NCBI GenBank assembly: GCA_014529385.2
Contig: CM043954.1
Span: 9,626,830-9,690,829, forward strand
Reading direction: 5' to 3'
Source of the DNA: Adiantum capillus-veneris
Taxonomy: Eukaryota > Streptophyta > Polypodiopsida > Polypodiales > Pteridaceae
Length of the DNA stretch: 64,000 nt
Shown piece by piece: positions 33,124-43,993 of this stretch (its first letter is position 1; each line of letters opens with the position of its first letter). The notes under the pieces were generated by a model, which was given only the letters and a program-made list of their open reading frames with translations, was not told where the DNA came from and searched no databases. The position numbers and the translations under genes were made by a program.

Positions 33124-33678
33124 TTGACTTCAATTGAGAATTCAAGTAAATTGATAAGGAGCTATGGAGTCCTACCCAACAATCAAGCAATCAAAATTTG
33201 GAGCATCGCTTCCATGGGGGCGGGTCCTGCTCAACCTGCATCTGACATAAAATTGTTGTGCTTGAATTTTCAATTTGAAAATGTGCTTAAGGACAAAATC
33301 TATAAGGATGGAATGGACTGTTACTATGTTAAGTTGGAAAATAAGCCAAGTGAGTTCAGAGACCTTGTAGATGTTGATTATGACGGGGATAGATATTTTG
33401 ACAAAGAGGAAATGATGTACTTAGTGGTTCACAACCCCTTTATTGTGGACAAATGGGGGATGATTGGCACCAAGGACAAGGTAGATGAAGAGCTACTAGA
33501 TGAACCACCCAAAATAGACAAGCAAAACGTGGTGCTTAGACACACCAATGAGACAGAGTGGCTTAATATAGATAGCACTTACATGGGGCTATATAAATTC
33601 AATAATGGAGAACAAACCAATGTCATTAATGACAATAGCAATGGGAATAATGGAGAAGCTTACCCTCACTCCCTTTGA
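33124..33678 (+). CDS. hypothetical 184-residue ORF
   Basis: I do not recognise this ORF. It has a moderately acidic central part (FRDLVDVDYDGDRYFDKEE), several Trp residues and an Asn-rich C-terminus. There is no zinc site, transmembrane segment or catalytic motif I can name. It stands between a gypsy protease/integrase remnant and a minus-strand gypsy RT remnant, so it may be element-derived (the 3' or extra ORF of the plus-strand element) rather than a host gene. Length, composition and single-copy status in the window leave it open. Confidence 0.35.
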   Translation: MTSIENSSKLIRSYGVLPNNQAIKIWSIASMGAGPAQPASDIKLLCLNFQFENVLKDKIYKDGMDCYYVKLENKPSEFRDLVDVDYDGDRYFDKEEMMYLVVHNPFIVDKWGMIGTKDKVDEELLDEPPKIDKQNVVLRHTNETEWLNIDSTYMGLYKFNNGEQTNVINDNSNGNNGEAYPHSL

Positions 33679-34018
33679 AAGGGGAGGAGATTAGTAGTTT
33701 GAGTAGGTGGTAGCTCTTCTTAGATCCATTAGTATGGACATGATTGTAAAATCTCTTATGCACGGGCTAATAACACTCTAACTCGCTTTGTTCAGTTTAA
33801 TTTCTATTTTGTGAAATAACCCACCCGTGGTTGAAGACTCAAGCCAAGGTCTTGCAAAACACTATTGTTATGTTGATGGATTTTTCAACCTATTTCAAGC
33901 ACATCTCTTTTTGGCGTCTCTTTAATTATTGTGGGGTCTGCAATATGCATCCTATATATGCAGTAAAAACAAGAGACAATGAGAGGTTAGTAGCACCGTT
34001 TAGTAATTATTTTCATTA
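33679..34018. other. no feature recognised
   Basis: Short spacer between the hypothetical ORF and the next gypsy remnant. A 63-codon ORF (33831-34022) shows no family traits. Confidence 0.4.
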
Positions 34019-35445
34019 CTAATGATCCACAAAGAAAGTGAATTGATTCACTGGTAGATAATGCCTGAATTTCTTCACATCATAAAACATTTCCAATCTT
34101 TCTCTCTCAGTGATTGTGTAATTCTTTTCAGCAACATTTAATTGGTGATTGGCATAGAAAATTGAAAAATCCACATTGCCCTCGACTGGTTGTGTTAGTA
34201 CGCATCCTATAAACACAGAGACATCAACATGCACATGGAAAGTTTTATTCCAATTTGGCACTTTAAGTATAGGTGCTAAAATCAACGCTTGTTTCAATTT
34301 TTGAGACAGCTCCTCCGATAGTCATTGGTCCAAACAAATAGTACTATCAAACCATAGAGAGGTTTAGCAATTATCATATACATGTAGATAAACTTTCCGT
34401 AATTTCCACAATTGCTAAACCTCTCTATCAAACCATAGAGAGGTTTAGCAATTATCATATACATGTAGATAAACTTTCCGTAATTTCCACAATGCCCCAT
34501 AAAAGACTGAACTTGTCTAGTTGTTCTTGGATGTGGAAGTCCCACAATCACATTAATCTTCTCCATATCCATAGATATTTTGTTTACTGATACAATATGC
34601 CCCAGGAGTTTAACTTGTCTAACCATGAAGACACATTTCTCTAGGTTGAGACAAATCCTATAAGTGTGGCATTTCTTGAAGACTTTCCAAAGGCAAGGTG
34701 TTCATTGTGATCCTTATGTAGTATGGAACTACACGCAAATCATCCATGTATATTTCTAGAAATATGCATGGATATTCCTTGAAAGCATGGGACATTAGCT
34801 TTCAAAAGTGGAGGGCGTATTCATCAACCCAAAGGGCATCACTCAAGATGCGTATATTCCCCACTCTATAGCAAAAGCAGTCTTGTATTAATCTTTAAGC
34901 CTGATTCCAAAGGGTTATATCATGAAAGTCTATCCAAGAAGCTAAATGATTTCTTTCCAGCTACCCTTTTGAGTGCATGATCTGCTTGCAATATAGCCTA
35001 CCCATGTATATGATCTCTTATAGTTGTTGTATTCACTTTCTTGAGATTGATGCATACTCACAATTTACCAATTATCTTGGGCTCGACAACCATTGGTGAT
35101 CCCTAGTTTGTATGCTTTATCATGTAAATGAACTCAGCTTCTCTAAATTTATTGATTTCTTCCTTGATCTTCCTTGCAAAGTTCTCATTATAGGTGTACA
35201 AGTGTTGTCTACTCGGCTTTGCGTCAGGCTTTAGGGGAATCTTGTGTGGTGAAAAATTCAGGATCAACCCCTTTTAAGTGCTTGTACGACCAAGAAAAGG
35301 TGTCCTTGTACTCTTTTATCATTTTGATCAATAGCTCCTCCTCTTCAAGAGATAAATCTGTGGCAATGTAAGCAGGTTTTGGTTCTTCCCTCGGCTCACC
35401 CAGATCTAACTTCTTGGCATCCTCATGTCCATCATAAGATTTCAT
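34019..35445 (-). pseudogene. Ty3/gypsy RT and RNase H fragment
   Basis: Minus-strand order: LLIKMIKEYKDTFSWSYKHLKGVDP (before RT; 35224-35445), degenerate RT (34627-35223), LLGHIVSVNKISMDMEKI and SFMGHCGNYGKFIYMY (RT thumb), then RNase H (FHVHVDVSVFIGCVLTQ, FYANHQLN, NYTITERERLEMFYDVKKFRHYL). The RT thumb carries an 81-bp in-frame duplication (27 residues). RT core motifs are too decayed to read cleanly. Confidence 0.7.
34344..34505. repeat. 81-bp tandem duplication with a perfect hairpin
   Basis: Units start CTATCAAACC at 34344 and 34425. At the junction ATTGCTAAACCTCTCTAT (34411-34428), six bases, then its exact reverse complement (34435-34452) form a perfect 18-bp inverted repeat. In the protein the segment from CGNYGKF to LIERFSN is doubled. 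Confidence 0.85.
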
Positions 35446-35722
35446 TGGTTCCGCTATCTCTCTTAATGGTTATTCTACAATAAGCATGCAGTCATGAAAT
35501 CGTGTACTTTCTATAATGAGAAGGGACATTGATACCATCTTCTCTACACTCATTATCCTCCTCACTTTCCATTTCTATTATCCAGACCTCTTTCAAGGTC
35601 TTTTTCAACTCCATATATTTCTTCCTTCGTTCAACCCTTATCCATTTAGGTTCTTCCAAGATATCACTTGGCTTTGTGGTATCCTTGGGTTGCTTGTTGT
35701 CTTTTGTTTCTTACGTTTCACG

Positions 35723-35947
35723 TTAGTCTTGAGGAACTCTTGAAAATTTACCCGGTACCTTGTCCTTTATGTAATCATGGGCATCTACTAGCATCAAATA
35801 TGTAGTTTTACCCTTGAGATGTGGCATTGGGTTTCCTTGCACCTCTTTTTTGGTTTGTTTATTTTGATAATATTGTTGTCTTCTAGGCCTTTGATTAGGG
35901 AAATCAAATTTTTTTTGACCATTAGACCTTTCATTATCAGCATTCAA
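35723..35947 (-). pseudogene. gypsy polyprotein fragment upstream of RT
   Basis: 74 codons with FDFPNQRPRRQQYYQNKQ, a basic Gln-rich segment like the gag or gag-protease linker of gypsy elements, followed by TYLMLVDAHDYIKDK. It probably belongs to the same fragment as 34019-35445. Confidence 0.4.
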
Positions 35948-36061
35948 GTCTAGGTCTTCGAGTACGTTGACTATGTCATAAAAATATTCATCTGATTCAT
36001 GGAGGGAGTAGAACGTAGGAGGGAGCTGAACGTAGAAAATGGATAAGAATCATAGACAAAT

Positions 36062-36063
<2 letters not shown>

Positions 36064-36146
<83 letters not shown>
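36064..36146 (+). repeat. compound (CT)n(CA)n microsatellite
   Basis: About 20 CT units run directly into about 22 CA units. Confidence 0.95.
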
Positions 36147-36148
<2 letters not shown>

Positions 36149-36551
36149 TCGATTCACTTTATCTTCTTAATTCAAATGGCTTAGTTACAATATGACCTAT
36201 GTGCCTTATATAGTAAGGTCACCTTAGGTTATACAAGAATTGATCTAAAAGTCTATAAAGGACTATGTATTTACAATTTGGAAGTGACACAACACCACGA
36301 CTTCTTCAAAAAGTAAAACTAATGATGCAAAGAATGTTTTTGGCATAATCTAAAATCATTACAAAGCTTTCAAACTTCAGGCTTGGGGGACAAAAATGGG
36401 ATTTGATATAACGTTGTTGATGTGGGTCCTTAGCAAAGGCCTCTTTACATAGGCCTTGGAGGTGGTCTTTACCCACTGGTCACTATGCATGTCCAATGGG
36501 AATTCTAGAGGGCCTAGATACCTCTCTAGCTAAAGTGTTGTGAGTCTCTTG
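36147..36551. other. no feature recognised
   Basis: I see no ORF or repeat here that can be named. Confidence 0.4.
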
Positions 36552-36690
36552 CTTCAATTGGTGTCACAGTGGAAGATGATAACAAGGTGGAAGTGTGTTT
36601 GCGGGGTTTAGGTCCTGAGTACAAGCAGTTTAAGATAGGAATCCACATTTACAGATTTAGTGTCCTTGCTGATTGTGAAAAAGAAAGAAC
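36552..36690 (+). pseudogene. copia gag fragment
   Basis: Reads VEDDNKVEVCLRGLGPEYKQF, as in the middle of copia capsid proteins, then breaks frame. Flanking copia domains are absent. Confidence 0.5.
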
Positions 36691-36752
36691 GTGAGGAGGA
36701 GTCCTCAATACCATGTTTGACTAGCACAATTGAACTACTCAGACATTGGTAC

Positions 36753-37310
36753 TAGCTTGTCAGGGATGAAGTACATTTTTCGGAGACTTGTCTAGAGAGA
36801 CTTCCAAATAACCCCGCCTTATTGTATGCCATAATACCCCCAAAGGAGGCCCTACCAAGGTTCTACCCTGTTTTATACCCAGGAGTAATCGAGCCAGTTG
36901 ACACCGAAGACTATGTAATACTAATGAAAAAATGCAATGCCTGGAGAACCCAGATGGAGGAAAACTATAAACTTATGAAAGAGATGATGGGATCTGAGGA
37001 GGATGCTACCAAAGATATGTTTGCCAATTGGTCCTAGCATCAGAGAAAACTGGTCAAACTATGCAACAAGTTGTTCCAATTACACACCATACGCCGGAAG
37101 CTGCCTCCAAAAAAGCATGAGACAACCACCATGGATTTGGATATCCAATGACTAGATGATAAACTATTGAAAGCTAGAGTGGAGGTCAATCAGCCAGTGT
37201 TTTGCACCTGGTTAGCCATTGTATATTGGTGTATATTTGAGGCTTCCTCTAACTCTACCTATCACATCCCATGAAGGGACGGAACATACGCAAAAATGTC
37301 AATCTACGAA
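36753..37310 (+). pseudogene. unrecognised decayed protein family, copy 1
   Basis: The frame reads LVRDEVHFSETCLERLPNN, then LLYAIIPPKEALPRFYPVL and EPVDTEDY, to a stop at 37035; it continues in the same frame (KLVKLCNKLFQL, RKLPPKK, KARVEVNQP) past two more stops. The order and spacing parallel copy 2 on the minus strand at 53630-56295 (LLYAVPARETELPRFFPAL, QLLQLTVESSKLPEK, ARVKTNQSLLEGW). The shared core is L-L-Y-A, P-R-F-Y/F-P-x-L-Y-P, E-P-V-D. I know no family with this pattern. The clear protein similarity with low DNA similarity means both descend from an old coding sequence. Confidence 0.55.
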
Positions 37311-38220
37311 AGTGTGTGACTTTGGCTAGGGCATGGAGGCATGCCAAGAAGGTGTCAACTTCTTGTCTAGACACAAAATCAGTCCACTAGACATTCACTT
37401 AACTATCTCTCTTTCAAAAACCTAATATTGTCTACTTGAGTGTGCACACAAACACATGCAAGTCATCAAGCAAACCAACTCCAAATCACACCAAAATCAG
37501 TAGGCATACTCCTATGATGGTCAAGAACACATTTGTGCTATCAAACCCTAAAACTGCATACTAGAAAAAATAACAATTTTTTGTAGAACAAAATTTACAA
37601 GTCACTGAAATCAGTAACCAACACAACCTAAAGATGCTCCTAAGCATCGAGAATACACAGCAAGTGGTGGAATCGCATTCTGACGCTCGATTAGGAAAAA
37701 CCTCACCTTTAAGGCCATGGGATCTGGTGCTCAACTCTTCCTGTAGTGATTGCAATGTTGACATCCATGCATATCCCTCTCCGTGACTATACCAATGGTG
37801 CTCTGGCTTCTTCGATGTGATAATCGTGCGGTGTAGTGCAAGCAAACAATGATCAGAGTAGAAGGAGGCAGAAGATGATGTATAGAGATTACTACTCAAT
37901 ATCTTTTCTCTATTCTCCAAAAGCTTATGACCTAGGGTTATCCCTTACAAAATTTTCTTTTATACACTGGCTAAGAATCTCAATGCACATGGGGCGAGCA
38001 TAGCTCAATTTTGGTTAAAACTAAACTATTTGAAAATGCGATATGGAAATTACATCTTGGAAGCTCTCCGCCCCATAATCCGCTTGACCAAATGTAATAA
38101 AAAACTAGGTAAACTTCAAAAATGTATATACATCATAAAGTTTACAAGGGCTTGACACTTTGAAAGGAGGTTTGACTTAGCATCTTGGGCTCTGTTGTTG
38201 GAATCTTCCAACAATCCCCC
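37311..38220 (-). repeat. possible LTR of a minus-strand element
   Basis: On the minus strand AGGAGGGGGGA (near 38214-38224) is followed by TGTTGGAAGATTCC, the usual arrangement of polypurine tract and 3' LTR start in copia-like elements. A TATA-like TATAAAAG lies near 37965. The far LTR end and target duplication were not found. Confidence 0.35.
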
Positions 38221-38531
38221 CTCCTACTTCATGTCATCCCTAACATGAGTGCGTCAAAGCAAACTTCAAGAGGCAAGCATATGAATTTCTTGTTTGTATT
38301 CTTTTGCAAGATCTTTATTGGTGGTTGAAGATAAATGGATGTAGTATTATTGTTGCAGCTCCATCGTTTGGTAGCTAAAAAAGTGGCTCATAAATTTGTT
38401 ACTTCAGGGCTAAAAATCTTGGTGTCGAGAGTGAAAAATCTTGTGTAAATGGATTCCTCAAAGGTACTCATGTCGTAAGAAGGCATAAACATTAGCGGAG
38501 TAAAAAATCCATGAATTATTTTCTCATCAGG
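38221..38531. other. probable element 3' remnant, not readable
   Basis: It sits just upstream (minus strand) of the possible polypurine tract. No clear RNase H motif could be read. Confidence 0.3.
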
Positions 38532-38685
38532 CTACTTGCTAAGATCATAAGCTAATCCGTGGTTACCTTCCAAAAATGACAACCAAGGGGTGTCAACATC
38601 TCTGGGTTTATGGTACATAGAAATACATGCAGCTAGCATTGTGTATATCTTGCACAGCAGCTGACAAGACAGCTTTGGCAATCCT
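38532..38685 (-). pseudogene. decayed coding segment beyond TTAA element copy 1
   Basis: The minus-strand frame KGLPKLSCQLLCKIYTMLAA, then RDVDTPWLSFLEGN, joins across the TTAA site with the frame at 40034 onwards once the TTAA element is taken out. It belongs to the same decayed coding stretch as 40034-42389. Confidence 0.4.
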
Positions 38686-38689
38686 TTAA
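38686..38689. repeat. left TTAA target site, copy 1
   Basis: TTAA, repeated at 40030-40033. Confidence 0.75.
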
Positions 38690-40029
38690 CACTAGGTTGG
38701 TAATGGGACACTTTTATGTCATGGGACACTTTTATGTCCTGTTAAGTGACCATTTTCCTTGAATTATGTCAAGAGTTTCAAAATGGATTTTGAGGTGCTA
38801 TCGATCTAGAAAGTTGTCTCATGAGCTGAAAAAAACTCGACATTTTTTTGGAATATCAATTCCATCTTTAACCTTGTCCTTGCACAACATTTCACAACCT
38901 AAACTGTGTGAAATTGAACGGGTCCTGTTTTTGGCTTTTTTCAACTTTTTGCAACTATACCACTCTAGAATTCATGTTTGTGACGTCTATAATGCTAGAG
39001 AACTATCTTTAGTAGTCATCAACATGTCCTATCATTCTAGGGAGACATAAATGTTAAAGTTGTAAGTTATGACCAAATTGCAAAAATTGTCAAATCCTGT
39101 TTTTTAGCCAATTTTAGCTCTTCTATGATTTTTTTGGTGACTTTCATGATATCCAAATGCAGTTTTGATTTTCTATGTCGCATATTGTAACATAAAGCTA
39201 ATATTCCTTGAGTGTTGGGGCACCTAATACCGTATTTTGCATAATAGACAACGATGGTTGATTTTTTCAATAATAGAAGAAAACGAAACATTCTAGTATA
39301 TCAAGTATAGCTTTTTCAATATTGTTAGTTTCTTGTGACAACTACATGCATTTTGTAGGTAGTAACCATATCTAGTCATAAGGATCAAATTTGGATAGAT
39401 ATTGAATAGTTTCTATGGGATTCTACAACTCATAATGTTGAACCCAGTTTTTTCATGTTTGCTGTATTTAGCACTTCATCTTTGTCGCCAAGGTTCCCCT
39501 TGGTAAGAGATGTATTATTATTTTGACATGCTCCATGTCTCCTTATGAACCTAAAGGACAATAGGGAACTAAGAAAACATGCATATATTATTTGTTTTGA
39601 GTGTGGCTATTGAAACTTTGATGATAGGTTTGCAGAATGGTAAAAATTCAACTTTTTTGTACCTATTTCTTTTGGCAAAACAAAAAATAGTGAGTGAGAA
39701 GCAATCATATGTTCTGATCACCAACCCATTGAAGTTAACTAGGGAATTTATCTCAAGTCTTACAAAAATTCCTAATCTTATTTTTATGCAACAAAACGTA
39801 AGAAATGACTGTTTTGATGAAAATGTACTGGTCCATCAACTTTGGAGGCTTGGTGTGACCAAAAGATGAGAAATTTTACAAGTTTCTTATTTTTTACATG
39901 TGAAGTAGGCCTTGAACTATAACCTCATGAAAGGATTTTACAAAATGAGTGGATCTACTATGGTTTTGGAGGTTTTTTTCAAAACCCTGAAAGGACACTT
40001 TTATGTCTTGTTAGGTTACCAACCTAGTG
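38690..40029 (+). mobile_element. TTAA-flanked TIR element, copy 1 (1340 bp)
   Basis: The inverted ends are CACTAGGTTGGTAA (left) and its complement (right), flanked on both sides by TTAA. A subterminal GGACACTTTTATGTC motif with arms GGACA and TGTCC occurs near both ends; in this copy the left one is duplicated. TTAA duplication is the hallmark of the piggyBac superfamily. No transposase is present; a 96-codon ORF (39579-39869) is open in both copies but has no recognised motif. The interior is AT-rich. Copy 2 is at 54463-55783. Confidence 0.75.
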
Positions 40030-40033
40030 TTAA
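40030..40033. repeat. right TTAA target site, copy 1
   Basis: Partner of 38686-38689. Confidence 0.75.
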
Positions 40034-42389
40034 AGAGCATGATGGATTCTGAAATTACTTGAGGCATGTATTTTCATCTATTTGTTCACTAGCAGTTGGT
40101 CTAGGTAAGGCTGGGAAATTCTGCCAATTTGGATGTCTGTTTTGTAGTGCTTCACGTTGTTCCCATAAGCACACATCTTCTTGAGGATGGGTTGGAGCTC
40201 TCACCATGTGAATTTTATAATGAGGGTGTTGATCATGCCAAGCCACTCTCCACTTTGGTTGCTTCAAAGCTGGTTGTGATGCTTTTTTCGTTTCCCTTGT
40301 AATTGTAGCTTTTCTGCGCAAACACTCATACTTGATCAAAGGTAGTGGCAGTTGCCTTGTATACTAGAACTCATTGAGTCATGTGGGCCTTAAGATTTTC
40401 ACGTTTATTGAATGGAGAACCTGTACTTACCATTCCATTTCTTTTTGCCAACGAGCCTCTTCTCTTCACTAAAGATTTTGTCTTTCAGGTCTTCAATCAA
40501 TTGATTTGTAGGTGTTTGAGTTTGTTCCCACAGACTTTTTTGGGTCTATCTCAAACTCCTCCTCTATTTTCCTTTTCTCTTTACTCCTTTCTTAAATGTC
40601 TTTTTGTTGTTCCGACTCCTTCTGCTTTGAAGTGGTGCCTTGGTTCTAAGGATCCTTAAAGCTTTCACTTGTTGCGGTCTTTGTTGCCTGAGTGTCTTTA
40701 GCCGATGTTGGGTGATCTTCTTGTTGGTTGGCATCTCCATCTTGGTTATCCGGATCATGCACTAGAGACAAGTGTGATCTGCACTCTAATTTCAGCTAAA
40801 GGAGAGCCACCATGGCCTTCAAGTCTTCATTCTCTTTATGCAAGGCTTCACTCTCTTTCTTCAAAGCTTCATTTTCTTTCTGCAGTTGTGTAGCATCTTG
40901 CCTCATTCTTTTGATCTTCAATGCCCTTTCTAACTCCGTGATTATCTTTTATGTTTCAGTTGATGTGTTGGCTCCTTCAGACATTCGAGCCACCTTAATT
41001 CATTCTATCATCTGGTTGTGTGAAGCTATTTCTTCATCCTTCCTTTCCAACTCATCCTCCACTATGGCTAGCTTTCCTTCTACTTTTTCTGATTGAGCCA
41101 CCAAATCTCTTACAACTTCATTTAGGGTTGCTATGAAGTCCATATCACCTTAGTGTGTAATTTTGGCCTTTTAGAGCTCATTGGATTTATTCTTCAATTC
41201 CTTTTGGAGGGGCTCCATCTCTTCTTGGAGTTTGATGGGGTCTTGTCTTGTCTTGCTAGTTGGGCTTTAAGCGTCACCTCTTCCAATTCCTTTTCTAATA
41301 CCTGCTACAAAGCATAAGCTTGAGGTAGGTCATATGACATTACCATGAGGATTAGTTTTTCTTGTTGATGTCTTTGTGTCATTATTTTGTACATGTATGT
41401 GGCCACCCTCTGTAGTTGCTCGTAGCAGTCTTCTATCATTGGCCATTTGAAAACCGAGGTACTTGGTCCTTCAACTAGGACCCTAAATTTTGTTGGCACC
41501 ACATCTGATTTCTTTTATTTATGTACCTTCTGCACTTCTTGCAGTTGTTCCTTCAATATTGTTTCTCCATCAGGTTATTCCTTCTGAGGCTAATCTTCTA
41601 CCTTTTGTTTGCCAGCCCTTTTTTTAGATCGTTCATGTTGTTCAGACATGCATTCTCCTAATGCTGGGTGTAGATCATGGTGTGAGGGGATAGGGTGGTC
41701 CGTACTTTTTCTTGGTGATGGATGATGACCTAGTTTTTGTTCCACTTTCTTGTAATCTCCCTCGTGATATTCATCATCATCATTTTTTGATTCATCAGAC
41801 TCCTCATTTTTAGACTCATTCCACTTTCTTGTCATCTCCCTTGTGATCTTCATCATCTTCATCTTCTGATGATGTCCTGGCTTCTAATTTTGATTCATCA
41901 CTCCTCATCTTTAGACTCATCCTCTGACTTCTTTTTGGCCTTCTTAGCTGCTTTGGTTACTGTTGCGGCCTTCTCAAACTCTCTTTCTTGCTCTAATTTA
42001 GCATAAAGCCGATCCAACTGCTCTTGTGTGGATGCACATAATACCGGGTTCTTAGTTCTAATTCCCCGCTTGAAACTTTCAAAAAACCACTTCTCCGCAA
42101 AATTGCCACTCTCCTCTTGTTGAATTCTTTGGCTAGCCTTTCAAAACATGCATCTCTCTGAGCCTTTTCTTCTTTAGCTGCTTGCTTTAATGTCAGTGGG
42201 TCCTTTTCTTTCTGGTCTTTATTGCCTTGATCTTCAGCTTCAGGTTGAAGCTTCCTCTTTCCACGGCTTCTTGTTCCCTATGCTTTGATCACTTCCAACT
42301 CATCGGCTTCATCATAGGATAACCACTCATTCTGAGAAGAAGATTTAGGTAACCTATGAGCCATACCAGTTACTTGGTATACGATACGT
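40034..42389 (-). pseudogene. unrecognised decayed coiled-coil coding region
   Basis: The minus strand reads MAHRLPKSSSQNEWLSYDEA from 42365, then a Lys/Glu-rich stretch (KEEKAQRDACFERLAKEF). Further on come heptad-like segments (QKENEALKKESEALHKENED near 40845-40905) and a Gln/Lys-rich tail (40564-40758). Many stops and frame changes. The frame continues upstream beyond the 42-52 kb element into 52435-52810, so that element landed inside this sequence. The composition suggests a long coiled coil. I do not recognise the family. Confidence 0.45.
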
Positions 42390-42930
42390 TGTCGTGCTGT
42401 GACACGTACATAGTGGGAACGCATGCTACAAGATCTATCTTGTATTTTTTTAGATACATAATTATATTTCCTATAGTGTACATATGCATATTTAAGTATA
42501 ATAATAAGCCTTCTATCTCATCCTATTATTTTTCTCAAGGGTAACATATCCTTACTTTACCATCAGAAAATACTATGGGAAAAGCATCAATAGCTCCGCC
42601 TCTTTAACTTGGGGCAAAAAGCATTGATTCTTTATTTCTACTATTTCATTATCATCTCACACCCTAGCTAGATCCTATATCTAGGGTAAACTCCAATATA
42701 TATATATTCTATGTATTTTTTATACTTTTCTTATATTTCTTTTTAAATAGCTACTAGGAGAGAATCAAATCCTAGTGGGACACTAGGTGGCATGATTTCA
42801 AAGATACACTTATTTTAATGCATTATTGCAAGCATGATTACAAAACTTTGTCAAGGAGCAATGTCATGCTTTCATATGTCATGAGGTGTCCTTTGGAATT
42901 AAATGAAAGTCTATGCTAAGGAGACCACAT

Positions 42931-43121
42931 GAAGACTTTTGCTGCCATAAATGGACCCTATTTTGATGAATTTTTACACAAGGTTTCAATCCGAATTGGA
43001 AAACGATTTTAAAATGAAAATCGTAGCTAATGAGCTGAAGTTTTTGCCCATATTTTTACTTTTTTATTTGGAGCCACGGTTGAGAAGATATGATCAAAAT
43101 ACTGGACCCCAGTCTGCCCAC
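42931..43121 (+). promoter_or_regulatory. U3 block shared with the Tat-type LTR
   Basis: Three landmarks, GAAGACTTTTG (42931), TCCGAATTGG (42990) and TGGACCCCAGTCTGCCCAC (43103-43121), recur at 57087, 57147 and 57258 with almost the same spacing. The last is identical over 19 bases. It lies about 90 bp before the TATA box here and may bind transcription factors. Confidence 0.6.
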
Positions 43122-43213
43122 ATCATGAAGGGGAAGCTCATTTCCAACTTTTCCAATTCCTGTTCACACTGGCTCCTCTCTTCTTGTGTAAACCCTTGGG
43201 GGTTCCCTTCACC

Positions 43214-43220
43214 TATAAAA
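43214..43220 (+). promoter_or_regulatory. TATA box of the 5' LTR
   Basis: TATAAAA in the context CACCTATAAAAGGGG. The 3' LTR has the same sequence at about 51241. Transcription would start near 43245, upstream of the small ORFs. Confidence 0.65.
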
Positions 43221-43774
43221 GGGGACCTCTTCTTCCTTGGAAGGAACTCAAGCATTCAAGCCATCGATGAGAGGAATTCTTGAGGGAGTGAGTAGCAATG
43301 CCTAATTGTACTTAGCCATTAACATAAGCCCAAGCCTACACTTTCTCCTAGAGGGAGACTAGCCATTCTTGGAACAAGCTAACCTTGGAAGATCAACTCT
43401 AATCAAATAAGGTTTTGTACTTGGTGTATCAATCAAATTGGAATTATCCACTCTTCTTCTCTCTCCATCAATAATGGTGCCGAAGGGTTTGTCAAGTAAG
43501 ATGTGTTCTACATTGATGTTTTCTTGATTTCTTGTTGTTTTCTTTTTCATCTCTAATCCAACATATATATATGTATCTAATCTCATCTCCTTAAGCAAAC
43601 CTATCTCTCTCATTCTTAGTAATTCATCCTCTCTGGAAATTCTAGGTTCTCTTTGCTACAGGTACATCTCTCCCCGCAGTATCCTTATTGCCTACGGGGA
43701 AGAATAGGGCTTGGGAGGGAAACTTCTCATCTCTTCACTTCTCTCATATCTACATTTCTCACATACTATCCTAG

Positions 43775-43993
43775 ATGAATAACCCACATGATGATCATTT
43801 CTATCGCTTTCACTCTGTACAATCTATTAGAATTAACGTATGGATTAGCCGTAAAATACACTTTCAACAACGTATAGTGTTTCTCTTCGGCCCTGAAAGA
43901 CTCAATGAAATAATTCTATCACCAGATCCCATCATACTACCTCTCATAGACTATAATTTTTCTTTTGATGTAAGCGTAGTTATCTTGCTATGA
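43775..43993 (+). CDS. small LTR ORF 1 (72 aa), 5' LTR copy
   Basis: The protein begins MNNPHDDHFYRF and holds RINVWISRKIHFQQRIVFLF, then PIILPLIDYNFSFDV. It ends in alternating hydrophobic residues, suggesting a beta strand. It is the first long ORF after the predicted transcription start. The Tat-type element has a counterpart at 58968-59204, about two thirds identical by eye over the last 60 residues although the DNA has diverged, a sign of protein-level selection. It resembles small ORF 2 as well, so the pair arose by tandem duplication. No known family is recognised and the function is unknown. Confidence 0.7.
   Translation: MNNPHDDHFYRFHSVQSIRINVWISRKIHFQQRIVFLFGPERLNEIILSPDPIILPLIDYNFSFDVSVVILL

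Noticed and set aside
38690-40029. Reading the TTAA elements as CACTA (EnSpm) transposons because the ends start CACTA
   Set aside because: A 3-bp duplication does not fit (TAA on the left, TTA on the right in both copies), while TTAA fits both sides of both copies.
42951-43283. 110-codon plus-strand ORF in the U3 region, repeated at 51024-51311 and 5228-5515
   Set aside because: It lies mostly upstream of the TATA box, so it would not be in the element mRNA, and it covers the conserved promoter block.
43359-43613. 84-codon minus-strand ORF in the LTR, repeated at 51387-51641 and 4964-5152
   Set aside because: It is antisense to the LTR transcript and differs freely between copies. The Tat-type element has no counterpart.
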